From the NCBI GenBank assembly GCA_037349315.1, contig JBAIAC010000007.1, positions 6,696,001-6,760,000 on the forward strand: DNA of 64,000 bases, written 5' to 3'. Every line of letters starts with the position of its first letter. Within the stretch, counting starts at the first letter, position 1. The notes under the pieces were generated by a model, which searched no databases, was not told the DNA's origin, and was given only the letters and a program-made list of their open reading frames with translations. This document shows, one piece after another, positions 1-11,020 of this stretch. The stretch comes from Chelydra serpentina. Its lineage: Eukaryota; Chordata; Testudines; Chelydridae. Both the position numbers and the translations under genes were made by a program.

Positions 1-767
1 TTTTATACCCAAAATGCCCTAAAACTGCTGCTTGGGGGTGTCATTAGGGGTTTAATGCAAACCCATTGTGCAATACCTTTGATTATATTCCCTCTCATGT
101 TGTATTTTAATTCATATTCCGCAGACCAGTGAAGTCAATGCAAGTGGTAGCTGCCTCGCTCCTGGCATTGTGCATGTACATTCATCTGCAGAAGAAACGG
201 TATGCCCACCCACCAAGAGAAAACACTGCCTGGTAATAGGGAACGGAGAGCTATATCAACGTCCGTCGTCAAAAACAAACGAGTCTGAATCGGTTTATAC
301 CGGCTGCAGATAAGTCCCAAAGTCAGCAATTAATTCTTTAATTAACCAATGTGACTTAGCACAAAGTCCAGCTGTGGTCATGTGCTCAGTACTGCCACGG
401 GCTAGAAATGGAATATATTCTCACCTAGATACACCGGGCTTTCCAGGAGTGCTACTCCTTTCAATGAGAAAAGGAACTGAATGGCTAAAACAGTGCTAAT
501 AGATCCCGACGTGTGCATCATCCTGACATAACCTTTCTTACAACTGGATTTTTTGCTAAGGCATATTAAAGAATTGGCTAATACAAGAATTAGTTACAAG
601 TATTTGGCCTCAGCAACAGCAGGCTGCTCAGATTAAAGCTGCTCACGGATCACCCACTTTCTCACTACTTTTTCCTCCCTCAACAGATATATTTTAGAGA
701 AAAAAGAGGCACTTCTTAATGAGGACACATTGCTGCAAACTCACCATATGCATGGACATATGTCAAA

Positions 768-993
768 GGATGTCTGCAGTGATGTAGCCATGTCAGTCCC
801 AGGATGTGAGGGAGACAAGGTGGCTGAGGTAATTGGACCAACCTCTGTTGATGAGAGAGAGACAAGCTTTTGAGCTCCACACAGCTCTTCTTCAGATCAG
901 ACCAAAGAGCTCTGTGTAGCTTGAAAGCTTGTCTCTTTCACCAACCGAAGTTGGTCCAATAAAACATATTACCTCACCCATCTTGTCTCTTGA
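768..993. mobile_element. Penelope-like element, head-to-head foldback copy
   Basis: The left half (768 to about 893) is an inverted copy of the right half (about 894-993). Each half reads outward from a CTGAAGAAGAGCT-type start, through AAGCTTGTCTC, to ATTACCTCACCCA. The element is flanked by the 10-bp direct repeat atatgtcaaa (758-767 and 994-1003). In the minus half a hammerhead-like core is visible: CTGAAGA, a 5-bp stem II (GAGCT/AGCTC), then AAAA where GAAA is expected. The Penelope assignment is inferred from this core and the variable-length TSD. Confidence 0.55.
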
Positions 994-1003
994 ATATGTC
1001 AAA

Positions 1004-1935
1004 AGAGACACTCATGGGGACCTGTATGCAGGTAAGAGACCAAAGAAATACAGCTGATTTCATTCACTAGTCGAATGAAAACTAGAAGGGGGTTGGAATC
1101 TCCAAGGCAGCATGCATCCATTAGTATATGCTGCTAGCATTGCTGTGGTAATTTACATTGCTAGAGAAATTACATACCAGATACAAGCTTAAAATCATAC
1201 TGAATCCAAGGGAGAGACAGTCGGTATAGTTTTAAAGGTCATTTTTCACATCATTGGGCATCCTGTGGCACACAGGGGGCAAATTCTTCCCGGAAGGCAC
1301 AGACTAATGATCTGGGATGGTCGGTATAGTTAGGGATTCATAGGGGTTAGGAGAAGGAATCTTCCTCTCCAAACTATGGAGCAGCAGCCAAGTCTTCCTA
1401 CAGCCCTAAGGCAATGACTCATGGACACGTGTAGTGGTGGATCTGCTGGGCTTGGTCCCACTGATGCCCCAAACTCCTTCTGCATGGCAGAAGGCTGGGA
1501 GGAACCACAGAGCTGTGCTGCATGGGTTCCCCAAATCTTATCCCTCCCATGTGCAGTGAAACCATGCTGGGTCAGTCTGCACGGTCTCTGAGCCCATAGG
1601 ATGCAGCAGCATTTGTCGTAAGGACCAGATCCTCAGAGGTATTTAGGCTCCTACCTTATACCGATTTCAATGGAAATTAGCAGCTTAAATACCTTTGAGG
1701 ATCTGGCTGTAAGTGAATAAACCAGGACAGAGACTAAACTTATAGTCAGGACAGATGGTGTCACTCAGTCTCATGTCCCTGATACCTGGTCATGGAGTGA
1801 GCAAGAAGTCCCTGACTGCTCCTTGGACAGGCACGGGGAAGAGAGAGTGTATGAGAGGCTCTAATATAGGTACTTTTGGGGGCACAGGACACAAAGCGCT
1901 GAGCTCATCACCATGAGCCCTTCAGTAGCGTAGGC
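1004..1935. other. Intron sequence with no recognised gene or intact repeat
   Basis: No open frame with support. A short weak palindrome around 1640-1710 (paired blocks ggatcctcagaggtatttagg and its complement) resembles the old foldback family described at 57866. Confidence 0.5.
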
Positions 1936-2245
1936 AGGTTCAGAGCACAGGGGGAGCGGCGCTATAAAAAGGCGCCTCCCGGCTCCCCCTGTACTCACCC
2001 GGCGGCGCCTCCGGCGGTCCGGTCCAGCGTACTGGCAAGAGCCAGCGCCGTGCTGGACCGTACGGCTTCCCCGGAGGTGATTTAAAGGGCTCGAGGCTCC
2101 AGCCGCTGCGGGGAGCCCCGGGCCCTTTAAAGCGCTGCTGGGGCTCGGGCAGCACTTTAAAAGGCCCGCGGCTCCTGCAGCCGTGGGGAGCCACGGGCCT
2201 TTTAAAGCGCCGCCTGAGCCCGGCTCCGGCAGCTCCTCCTGCTCC
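1936..2245. repeat. GC-rich repeat block with two tandem hairpins
   Basis: A GC-rich island holds two consecutive near-perfect inverted repeats. In 2082..2132, TTTAAAGGGC pairs with GCCCTTTAAA and the gctcc/ggagc blocks continue the stem. In 2156..2208, CTTTAAAAGGCCCG pairs with CGGGCCTTTTAAAG. The spacing and content suggest a diverged tandem unit of about 70 bp. It resembles GC-rich transposon interiors rather than a promoter CpG island. An 84-codon minus frame across it is not credible as a gene. Confidence 0.6.
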
Positions 2246-3278
2246 CCCCAGCTACACTACTGGAGCCCTTCTCCCCTCAAGGAACTCCATAACTCCAGGG
2301 TGCAAAGCTAGATGGAGACTGAGTATTTTTGGTTTCCCACTGTGGCAATCCAGCCCTTCCCCCGGGCCAGTTACTCAGCTGGGAAGTCAGCATGCAGCTT
2401 TCACACTGGCAGGATTTGGCTGTTTTGAGCTGGATCGGGCCCACAGTAATGAAGGATATTAAAATGCTGCTTAAAAGACCAGGCTATAAAGTAGAGCTGC
2501 CTCTGTATGCAAGCCACTTAAAAGGTCTTCTCCAATGTTTACATCTCACTTTTTCTTAAACAAGGGAAATCTCATTTCAAATAGGGCAGGGTTCCGTTTT
2601 TGCCCGAGCCTGGCTCCCATCTGCAGAGATTCGGAGTTAGACTGTGACTGATACAAAGGGCTACAGAGTTAGGTTGTGACTGATACAGGGGATTGTGTTG
2701 CATGTTCCAGTGGCATCAAGGTAGAATGCACCTCCCGTGATGCTGCCTGTTCCAGGACAAATGCATGTCCTAGCTTTCCCATGGGTATGCCCCCTATTCT
2801 TGGCATGATCTTGGAGCCACTACAATGGCTGCCAAAGGGGAATCCTTGGGGGCAGGGGGAGGGGGAAGAGGCACACCTGCCTGGTTTATGACTTGCTTTG
2901 CATCACCAGAGCACTCCAAAGCAGCCATAGCAGGAGCAACAATCGGGCCCCAGATATTTAGTCTGTGCCTCTTCTACCAAGAGCAAAGTTCTCACCTATG
3001 TGGCAGCCAGGGACATGGGGGTTGGGGCCTGGGTGTTCCTCTAGACAACAAAACTGACCGCAAGTGTCGAACACAAGGGAAGTCTGAGGTGCCAAAAATA
3101 ACTGTAGCCAGAATCCTTGGACTCAGTTCACAGATGCCCCTGCCCCTTGTTTAGCCGTTTACCCCACCACAAAGGAGGTGTAAATCATTACAGCCTCAAA
3201 TAAAAGACTTTACACTCCCTTGGGTGGAAATGATACACAAAGGGCAGTGCTATGGCTAATCAGCCCCCTTGTCGCCAG
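2246..3278. other. Intron sequence with no recognised gene or repeat
   Basis: Mixed-composition DNA. Short open frames here have no start context, conservation cue or protein motif that I recognise. Confidence 0.5.
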
Positions 3279-3335
3279 ATGAACAAACAATGGCTGCATC
3301 CTCTCTTCTTCAAATGCCCTTGTTATTCTTAAGTG
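3279..3335 (+). repeat. Copy 1 of an exact 57-bp direct duplication
   Basis: This is identical base for base to 4264..4320 (starts atgaacaaacaatggctgca). The flanks outside the 57 bp differ. The copies are 985 bp apart, with CR1 and Harbinger-type elements between them. Confidence 0.95.
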
Positions 3336-3460
3336 TAGTCAAGGTGAAAGTCAAAGGGGAGGATACCAGCACACACTATTTTGCAGCTCCAAGTGTAATA
3401 TCAATTCAGTGCACAATATGCTGTACTCTGTCGGCTGGCCCAGTGGGTTTTCTATCATAT

Positions 3461-3640
3461 GAACATAAGAATGGCCATTCTGGGTCAGACCAAAGGTCCA
3501 TCTAGCCCAGTATCCTGTCTTCCGACAGTGGCCAATGCCAGGTGCCCCAGAGGGAATGAACAGAACAGGTAATCATCAAGTGATCCATACCCCATGGCCC
3601 ATTCCCAGCTTCTGGCAAACTGAGGCTCAGGACACCATCT
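3461..3640 (-). mobile_element. CR1 LINE 3-prime fragment
   Basis: It contains the typical CR1 3-prime segment read in reverse: aacataagaatggccattct, then cagtatcctgtcttccgaca and the cccattcccagcttctggca block. The LINE 3-prime end is at the left. It is the same subfamily as 39018..39480. Confidence 0.8.
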
Positions 3641-3791
3641 TTGAAGTCTTAAGTTCAAATCTTAGCTTGAGTCACCACTGAAATGGCATTTGACAGCCTC
3701 ACCCTAGTCCCTTTTTGTGCACAGCGTAGAATCCCCAGACAAGCTGTCACAATTAGCAGCCTCTGTTCTAGAAAGCCTCAGTCAATACTAA

Positions 3792-4086
3792 GGGTACATC
3801 CAAACTTACCGGCTGGTTCGGCGGCAAGCAATCGATCTTCTGGGATCGATTTATTGTGTCTCATCTAGACGCGATAAATCGATCCCGGAAGTGCTCGCCG
3901 TCGATGCCGGTAATCCTGCTCCGCGAGAGGAGTAGGCAGAGTCGACAGGGGAGCCTGCCTGCCGCGTGTGGACCTGCAGTAAGTACCTTTTAGTTCGAAC
4001 TAAGATCCTTCGACTTCAGCTACGTTATTCACGTAGCTGAAGTTGCGTATCTTAGTTCGAACTGGGGGGTTAGTGTGGACCAAGCC
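3792..4086. mobile_element. PIF/Harbinger-type MITE with TAA target duplication
   Basis: A 295-bp non-autonomous element with imperfect terminal inverted repeats (GGGTACATCC at the left, GGACCAAGCC at the right), flanked on both sides by TAA (3789-3791, 4087-4089). Inside are two strong hairpins, around 3829-3887 (aatcgatc with gataaatcgatc) and 4014-4043 (cttcagctacgttattcacgtagctgaag region). TAA duplications are typical of PIF/Harbinger. No transposase frame is present. Confidence 0.7.
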
Positions 4087-4182
4087 TAACACAGTCAGTT
4101 TTGTGGGCCAGGATTCAGGTACATGCAGAGCTGTGCAGACAAACTGGCGTAGGACATGCTGTACCAGGGCTATACCTGATCT

Positions 4183-4263
4183 AAGACTACGTCTACACTA
4201 CAGCTTATGTTGGCAAAACTTATGTCGCTCAGGGGTGTGAATAAACCCCTCCCCACAAATAAC
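4183..4263. mobile_element. Truncated Harbinger-type MITE
   Basis: It starts with taagactacgtctacactac, a terminal repeat related to the 3792..4086 element, and stops where the second 57-bp duplicate begins (4264). The inner part includes cttatgtcgctcaggggtg. Confidence 0.6.
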
Positions 4264-4320
4264 ATGAACAAACAATGGCTGCATCCTCTCTTCTTCAAAT
4301 GCCCTTGTTATTCTTAAGTG
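4264..4320 (+). repeat. Copy 2 of the exact 57-bp direct duplication
   Basis: Identical to 3279..3335. Its left edge coincides with the broken end of a Harbinger-type fragment, suggesting a rearrangement breakpoint. Confidence 0.95.
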
Positions 4321-4323
4321 GAT

Positions 4324-4425
4324 GACATTTTCAAAGGAGTTTAAGAGAATAGGCACCAAAATCGCATTCAATTTCAATAGGATTTGGAGACCTAACTCCC
4401 TAGCGCTTCTTTGAATACCCCAGCC
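4324..4425. repeat. Old foldback (MITE-like) repeat, ttttcaaagg family
   Basis: An imperfect palindrome running from acattttcaaaggag to gcgcttctttgaatac, with a central ttcaatttcaatagg. Related copies lie at 23528..23623 and 47840..47945. Confidence 0.5.
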
Positions 4426-4721
4426 TAAAATTATAACCTCAGCCGTTAACATGCAAAAGCTGTTTAGTGGTAGCTCCTCATGATTGCTTTTTAATTTACT
4501 GTAACAAGGGTGACATTACTTTCACTCCAGTATCTTTGTATTAATTCCAGTAGAATCCACTGTAGGCCTCATTTGCTTGTGGAGGTAGAAAGGCCTCTAT
4601 GATTTATCAAAACAACCTCAAGTTCAGCACCATTTCTCTCTCCTCATTAAAGGCCAGACCCCGCAAATCTGAATTTAAGGGGAGTTTTACAACTGACTTT
4701 AATGTGAGCAGAATTGGGCTC

Positions 4722-4846
4722 TAGGGTGACCAGATGTCCCGATTTTATAGGGACACTCCCGATTTTTGGGTCTTTTTCTTATATAGGCTCCAATTACCCC
4801 CCCACCCCCTGTCCCAATTTTTCACACTTGTTGTCTGGTCACCCTA
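4722..4846 (+). mobile_element. hAT-type MITE, TAGGGTGACC family, copy 1
   Basis: A 125-bp element with inverted ends TAGGGTGACCAGA and TGTCTGGTCACCCTA. A GGGCTC direct repeat directly abuts both ends (4716-4721, 4847-4852). Two sister copies (42762 and 55465) have perfect 8-bp duplications, which supports hAT. Confidence 0.8.
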
Positions 4847-5655
4847 GGGCTCTCAGGCTATGACAAATCAGTGTTGTCACTTTCTTTGAAGAGTTTTCAA
4901 TGGAGAAATGTGTTTACTAGCTGTTTACTTGTAGAGTCCAGCTTGTTCATTATTTTGAGTTAGAAATGAATGCAGGAGAGCTCTGCAAAACATAACTCAA
5001 GTAACACAAAGCTTAGGTTTGAAAGAAGAAACCCTCAAGAGTATTAATCAGACTCTCAGCCGTCATTTTAAATATAACTTCATCTCATTAAGCTAACCTG
5101 AATTCTCCATTCTCTGCCATGCAACCGCACAAGAAATCCAACTAGGTGAACTTCGTAGCAGCAGTTCCAGATGGGTACAGGCAGGAACTAAATGTATCAC
5201 TTGCAGTGCAAGGTAGACCTAAGTTCTCAAAAATAAATAATGTTAGTAGCCTGAGACTTTTATCCCATTGAGGAAATTTCCTGGGTACAGTGCCTGCAAC
5301 TTCTCCTGGCAGACGTCATTGCTTCTTTTGGAAAATGTTTCTTGTTATTGGGCATCTAGCATCACAAAAGTTGGAAGACACACCATACACAGCACTGATG
5401 CACTAGACAGTGCAGTTAGACAGGGACCGAGGACATGGACAAAGGGTGTGAGAGAGCTGCTGTGAGCTATATTACTATGCACTTTCATCAAGGGTTGTGA
5501 TGACCTCATGGTAACCATGAGAACAGAGCTTTAACGGTTTGTGTGGTCACCAAAACACTCGTATAGCTATATCCCCAGTTTGCCTGTGTTATCTTTTATA
5601 TTTGAAGGACACCCCAAAATTGCATCTGGAGGATACATGATTTTAGTCAAATTAT
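4847..5655. other. Intron sequence with no recognised gene or repeat
   Basis: Nothing recognised on either strand. Confidence 0.5.
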
Positions 5656-5663
5656 GTCTAAAA

Positions 5664-5971
5664 CAGGGGTTGGCAACCTACAGCACGCGGGCGAAAGGTG
5701 GCACGTGAGCCGATTTTTGATGGCTCAGCCCGCCACGGCTTTGGGATTCCAGCTGCTGGCCGGGGTCCCACCGCCGGCCCCACTCAGCACCCTCTGCTGG
5801 CCTGGGTGAAGGGAACCCCAGACTGGCAGCAGGCCAAGCAAGACCCCGGCTGGCAGGAGCTGGCGGCCGGAACCCCAGAGCGTTAAAACGTTCTACTGGC
5901 ACGCGAAGCCTTAAATTAGAGTGAATAAATGAAGACTCAGCACACCACTTCTGAAAGGTTGCCGACCCCTG
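5664..5971. mobile_element. hAT-type MITE with CAGGGGTTGGCAACC ends
   Basis: A 308-bp element with inverted termini CAGGGGTTGGCAACC and GGTTGCCGACCCCTG and a GC-rich middle. The flanking 8-mers do not match clearly, so the target duplication has decayed. The short open frames inside are by-products of GC content. Confidence 0.8.
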
Positions 5972-6279
5972 TTATAGACCAAGGTCCAGGTGTGAAGCTT
6001 GCATCCAGGTGTGAACTGTCAATGTTTTGCAGTCTTTGGATCCAGGGTTTTGGTTTGACTCCATCTCTACTTCTTACCAAATGAATTTTTAACCCCCTGA
6101 AAAATGGATGCGTTGGGACTATCATGATAAGCACATTAGAAACAGAGTCAGTGTCAGACAAACCTAGATGTAACAATAGTATTTAATATCCCTCCTATGC
6201 TCCAGTAATACATACACTAATTTAAAACTTCAGAAAATTATTTCCATTGTTTAACTATATATATTTTACAGAGTCAAAT

Positions 6280-6375
6280 TCTCACCTCGGAGAAATGGGA
6301 TGACAGCCTGGCCTTAATGAAGTCATTAGGAGTTTTGCCATTGACTTCAATGGGGCCAGGGTTTCAACCGTGGGT
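6280..6375. repeat. Ancient foldback repeat fragment with ttgacttcaatgg centre
   Basis: It contains gccattgacttcaatggggcc, the recurring centre of an old dispersed repeat also seen at 7851, 30458, 32763, 35975 and 57891. Confidence 0.4.
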
Positions 6376-8033
6376 CACAGAGGGCACTGCTACAGATCCA
6401 CTTGTATGTTTGTGCATGTTAGCAAAGTAGTGGATTCTCCACATGATGTAGGGAGATTAAAACCTGGCCAATAGTATCCAGCTATTTATGCACCAATTAG
6501 CAGAGGGTTCTCCCAGTATCAAAGCATATCCAAAGGCTATCTGCTCAGGGTTTTCCCTCATCACTTTGTTAAGACATCTTTCTATGCCAATATATCATTC
6601 CCCCCCGCTTCCCCCTCCCCCTAGCTGGTCATCTGTATTTAAATGTAATACAGAGGGATGCAACTTCTGGAGAACGGCTGGCACATCTCAGCTTCAGAAG
6701 ACTGCTGCCATGAACTGCAGAGCCGACAGAGTGTCTTTGCTATTTTTATAAGGGTTTTTTCCCCCATTCTCATTGGAGCCCTCTGGCTTCCATCTTTTTC
6801 TCTTGGGTTACAGCCCTTCATCCTTGAGGCCCATATCACAGAGACCATCCTTCTCCCTGGGTCTCAAGGACGCCCTTGAGAATCCACCTGTGCCAGCTCT
6901 CAGTAAGCCAGAGAGGTCACCCTTCTTGCTCTCCCAACCCTTGGGACAAGAGACCAGGAGTGAGAGTTGACCCTGTGTTTGTAGCCTGGCAATACTGTGC
7001 ATTATCCTAATCCAAAAGGCCTCCCCTCCCTTTCAGAGCAATGGCTTTCAGTGCCTGGGTTATTCTGCAATCTTAGTCACTTGGTGTTATGAGAAGACAG
7101 ACAGAAAGACAGACAGACATTCCTAGACCTCAACGGATGACAAACAAGAGTTTCGAGGTGAGTTAGGGTTTCCTGCATTCTAGATAACTCAGCATGCACA
7201 ACATACAGCATACGGACAGGAGACACAAGAGAACCGGCATGCAATTAATGAATGACAGATCTTGTAAGCCCCTACTCCCCTGAGTAGTCCTTAATCCCAA
7301 GAATGGTCCCTCTGATATTGATGGGGTTATTCAGGAGAACGAGGATTGCTTATGTGATTAAGTGTGGCAGGATTGGCCCACACATGGTAATACTAGGTGG
7401 TTGACAATAATTAAGGAACCAGTCTTGCCACTGCCCCTCATGCGAAATTCTCATTGACGTCCATGGGATTTCTTCGCACAAGGAAGCCTGCAGAATTAGG
7501 AATTGCAACCATTGTTGTAATAAAATAACAATGCTGCCTGCCCCTTGCAGATTTGTGCACAGGATTTTATTAATAAGAACCTGCCTGATCAGCAATGGAA
7601 ACGAAGGAAAACAGGCAGAATTCCTGATTGCACGAGGTGTGGCAATGTTAATTTTACGTACAGATGGGCATGAACCAGGACCGCAGATCCAGCCCCCGGC
7701 CTCGTCTCTATCAAACTTTCAGAAGCTTAGGTGTGGACCCTCTACCAGATTTCAAATGTCAGGGCCCAGGCCCATCTTTAATTGTAAGGGAAAATCAACA
7801 TCAGATTGGCACGGCATCCCATGCAACTGAAAAGGGCCCAACTTTGCTCTCATTGAAGTCAAAGTTAACTGCCCCCGGACTTCAGTTGACCAGCTCCTAA
7901 TGACTTCAGCCCTTGCATGCACAGCTAGCTAAGGTCCCCAGCACAGCTGGAATTACTCCTCTGTAGAGCAGTTTCAAGAGGATTTACTTTAAAAGGCATT
8001 CTCATTCTGACAATGAAGGAAGTTGAAATATAC
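6376..8033. other. Intron sequence; one short CAGA microsatellite
   Basis: No gene recognised. A degenerate (CAGA)n tract is at about 7096-7120, and a fragment of the tcaatgg-type old repeat is at about 7838-7900. Confidence 0.5.
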
Positions 8034-8210
8034 GGGGGAGGAATAGCTCAGTGATTTGAGCATTGGCCTGCTAAACCTAGGGTTGTAAGTTCAATCCTTG
8101 AGGGGGCCATTTAGGGATCTGGGGCAAAAATTGGGGATTGGTCCTGCTTTGAGCAGGGGGTTGGACTAGATGACCTCCTAAGGTCCCTTCCAACCCTGAT
8201 ATTCTATGAT
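8034..8210 (+). mobile_element. tRNA-derived SINE (turtle-type)
   Basis: The 5-prime part is tRNA-like with internal pol III promoter boxes: box A around 8044-8060 (tagctcagtgatttgagc) and box B around 8084-8100 (ggttgtaagttcaatcc). The body leads to a LINE-like tail, aaggtcccttccaaccctga then attctatgat, which resembles CR1-type 3-prime ends and would let CR1 machinery mobilise it. It is not a functional tRNA gene: the cloverleaf does not close and the body continues. Confidence 0.85.
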
Positions 8211-9429
8211 ATATTTTAAATTGATTAATTTTCAGACAGGACATAAAATGAGCAGGAGCGAGCAAATGCCAGGCCGAAAAAAAATCTCACTTAAAAAAAC
8301 AAACAAACCTCAGTGGTTTAGATAAGTGTGGTGGCCTTGTTAAAACAGGAAGCAATAAAACACCAAAGTAGTACGCATCTTCCCGGGTCTGTGCTCTAAA
8401 CGTGGGCTCTTAATCCTGCAGTCCCATTGGGATCGATGGGAATTTTGCTTGAGTAAGGTCTGAAAGATTGATCTTATAGCTTGGCACTTTGGGACTCAGA
8501 AAAAATAGCTGTTAGTGGTGATGCCTCATTTTGAGTACAGGAGGTGCTGAAGGACATCTGGAGGGTTATGATTGTCCTTGTTTTTAGTGGCTTTCATCAC
8601 AGCAGTAGACAGTCTTGGTTTTAGGGTCAATTTCTTAATCAAAGAATTTGATCATTCAAACGGGAAATAGGAGAAGATTCTTAATGAAGTTTACAAAAAA
8701 CTGTGCTCCAGGAGTACAGGTGTTCTATGATTGGTTTCACTCCAGAACATAAATAGGTCTGGGCTCTTTAGAGAATCCACGAGCAACTCAGATACTCTAC
8801 ACTTCTGCTGTGGAGAGAGTTTTCTGAAAATAGCTTTAAGCTGGGTCTCTTTGGTGAGACTTAAGCTGCAGGTATCCTTTTTCCTCTCCACTCAGGACCA
8901 TTGCCTGTTCTTTGTCCTATGTCCTGGATCTTAGCTCAGCAAGTTGATCCTGCTCTCAGCTAAGAAAACCACCACTGCTGTGTATCTTGCAAAGATTCTG
9001 CACACCCACAAATTGTGCAACAGTAATTAGACCCATTCTACACAGAAATATGTGCCTCGCCTGCTTTTCTAAACGCCAGACTTAGATCTTGGGCCATGCT
9101 CAGAGATTGCATCTCCTGCACTCTGGTCCCTTACCTGATGTTCTTCTGGTTGGCGAGTGCTTGGTTCTGATGAATGACGTGTGAACGCCGCAAAAGATAT
9201 AGAAGTTCAGTTAAGCATCAAAGGGACAAGTTCCAGCCTCAGATGTGCACAGGCAGTTTATGCTGAAATCTGGGGGAGTTGCATGTGCACATCAGTGGGC
9301 AGAATTTGGTCCTGAGAATTTAGCTGCTTATTATCCAAAAACTCACCTGAATCTTTGTCTTGAAATCAGTTTGCAAATCTCGTGAGAAGAGACTTTTGAA
9401 CAAGACAGATTAACAATAATTAATACCTG
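8211..9429. other. Intron sequence with no recognised gene or repeat
   Basis: Nothing recognised apart from a short A-rich tract at about 8276-8310. Confidence 0.45.
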
Positions 9430-9672
9430 CCCAGTAGATCAGTGCTTTTCATCCATGGTGCTCAAAGTTACTTACAAACACTAACTAATTCCAGCAACAC
9501 TCCTACAAGGTGGGCTCTATTGTTACCATTTTAAAGCTGGGCAAACTGAGGGTCAGAGAATGTAAGTGACTCAGCCAAGATCCTCAATGGAGCCAGAGGC
9601 AACTATGTGAATACAACCCAGGAATCCTGACTCCCAGTCCGAAGCTCTAACCACTAGACTCTACTGCCTCTT
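9430..9672 (-). mobile_element. MIR-like CORE-SINE
   Basis: Read on the minus strand it has the tRNA-like head (gtctagtggttagagcttcg), a central gggttgtattc block and the core. In the given orientation it shows cattttaaagctgggcaaac, tgagggtcagagaatgtaag and tctaaccactagact. Confidence 0.7.
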
Positions 9673-10626
9673 TTTTCCAGCACTCTGGGTAATAGTCAGG
9701 TCAGAAATACCATAAGAAAAGCCGCTCTCATGGCATTTCATTGTTAATGCTTCTGGTCCTGACTGAAATCAAGAGCAGACAAAGGCAACATTTGAGACAG
9801 AAAAGGAAGGTGGTTAGACGAGCTTTTCCAAACCTCACGGTCAGGGTTTGGTCTGGTCAAAGGTGCAAACTATGTAAACCAGTGTGCTCACCCCTCATTC
9901 TGATGCCCATCCTCCCGCACTCCCTTGCACACACAGAGCTCTCCCCTGAAAGGTTTGTGCAGGCTCGTCCCGTCCTTCTCGATGAAGCCAACAGCTTGGG
10001 GCTCAGTTGTGCCCGACAGGCACAGCCCTGCCTTGCGAGAGGAGTGGAGAGGCACCACCTCAGGGAGGGACTGTGTGGTCCCTCCTAACACTCCTGGAGC
10101 ACAGCTCCCCCAAGGGACTGGGGAAGCCCCACCCACCTACACCTGTGCACCCCCTTCCAGAGCTGCCAGGGGCACAGTGGGAGTGTGCCCGCTGCACTAT
10201 CCCTTAGCATGGTGCAAAGAGCTCCCGCCTCCCCACTTGGCTAGCTCTGCTAGCTAGTGATGCATGGTGTGGCCTGCAAGACGGAGCTACCATCATGCCT
10301 GGGCCCTGCTGAGGCAAGGGAGCACAAAGTGAGGCAGTCACTTTGTGTCCTTCCCCCACTGCAAACATGTGCAAGGGGGTCCAGGCACAGTCTGGCCTTT
10401 AACCTTAGAAGGTTTGCTCCTGTGCACCTTTCCTGTTCCCAAATAAAGCTGCCCACACCTAAGTGTGGCCTGCTAAACCCGACCAGCCTAGTAAGGCACA
10501 AAGTGCTGCCCCTCCAGTACAATGCTGCTGAAGAGCTGTCTGTGCAAGTCTAGCACGTGGATTACTTTGATAACACCAGCCATGAGGAGGCCAGAGTGTG
10601 GCTGCTTATATGAGTTTATGTCTAGT
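9673..10626. other. Intron sequence, moderately GC-rich, no recognised gene
   Basis: Overlapping short frames at 9888..10553 on both strands have no recognisable protein features and reflect locally high GC. Confidence 0.45.
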
Positions 10627-11020
10627 CACTAGAGCTGGTTGAGATTTTTTTCACTGAGAAGGGGTTTTTGATGATAAAAATGACTTTTTGAGGGATATGT
10701 TCTAAAGATCTCGATGTTTTGTTGAAATGAAAAAGGTGGGTTTGATTAGAATCAAAGTGAAAGTGGTTTGGTTTTTTTTCCTTGTCCTTCCCCTTTTTTT
10801 CCTCCCCCCACTTCTCCCAAGGGGGGGGGGGGGGAAGGAAGAGAAAGAGAGGGGGAGAAAGACCCCAAATTTTCACGTTGCTTAAAAGCAAATGGAAAAT
10901 TTGCACTTAATTTTGTTTCAATAGGAAAACCAAAAATTTCAGCACACGTTTTTGAAAGAAAATGAACTTTTTCTTGCAAACGTGCATGGAAGAGGTTTCA
11001 GATTTTTTGACCGGCCCTAG
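10627..11020. mobile_element. MITE with CTAGAGCTGGTTGA / GACCGGCCCTAG ends
   Basis: Inverted termini (tagagctggttgaga at the left, ttgaccggcccta at the right) bracket an A/T-rich interior of aaaattt- and ttttga-type words plus a long C/G homopolymer (about 10800-10838). Related pieces are near 28788, 31385-31575 and 43790-44090. Confidence 0.55.

Noticed and set aside
1940..2245. CpG island or promoter at a GC-rich block
   Set aside because: The block consists of paired hairpin units typical of repeats, with no exon or initiation signal nearby.
4722..4846. Tc1/mariner MITE with TA duplication
   Set aside because: Sister copies show perfect 8-bp duplications outside the TA, so TA is part of the element and hAT fits better.
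8034..8110. Possible tRNA gene (box A and box B present)
   Set aside because: The sequence continues into a SINE body and LINE-like tail. There is no acceptor stem closure or terminator, so it is a tRNA-derived SINE head.
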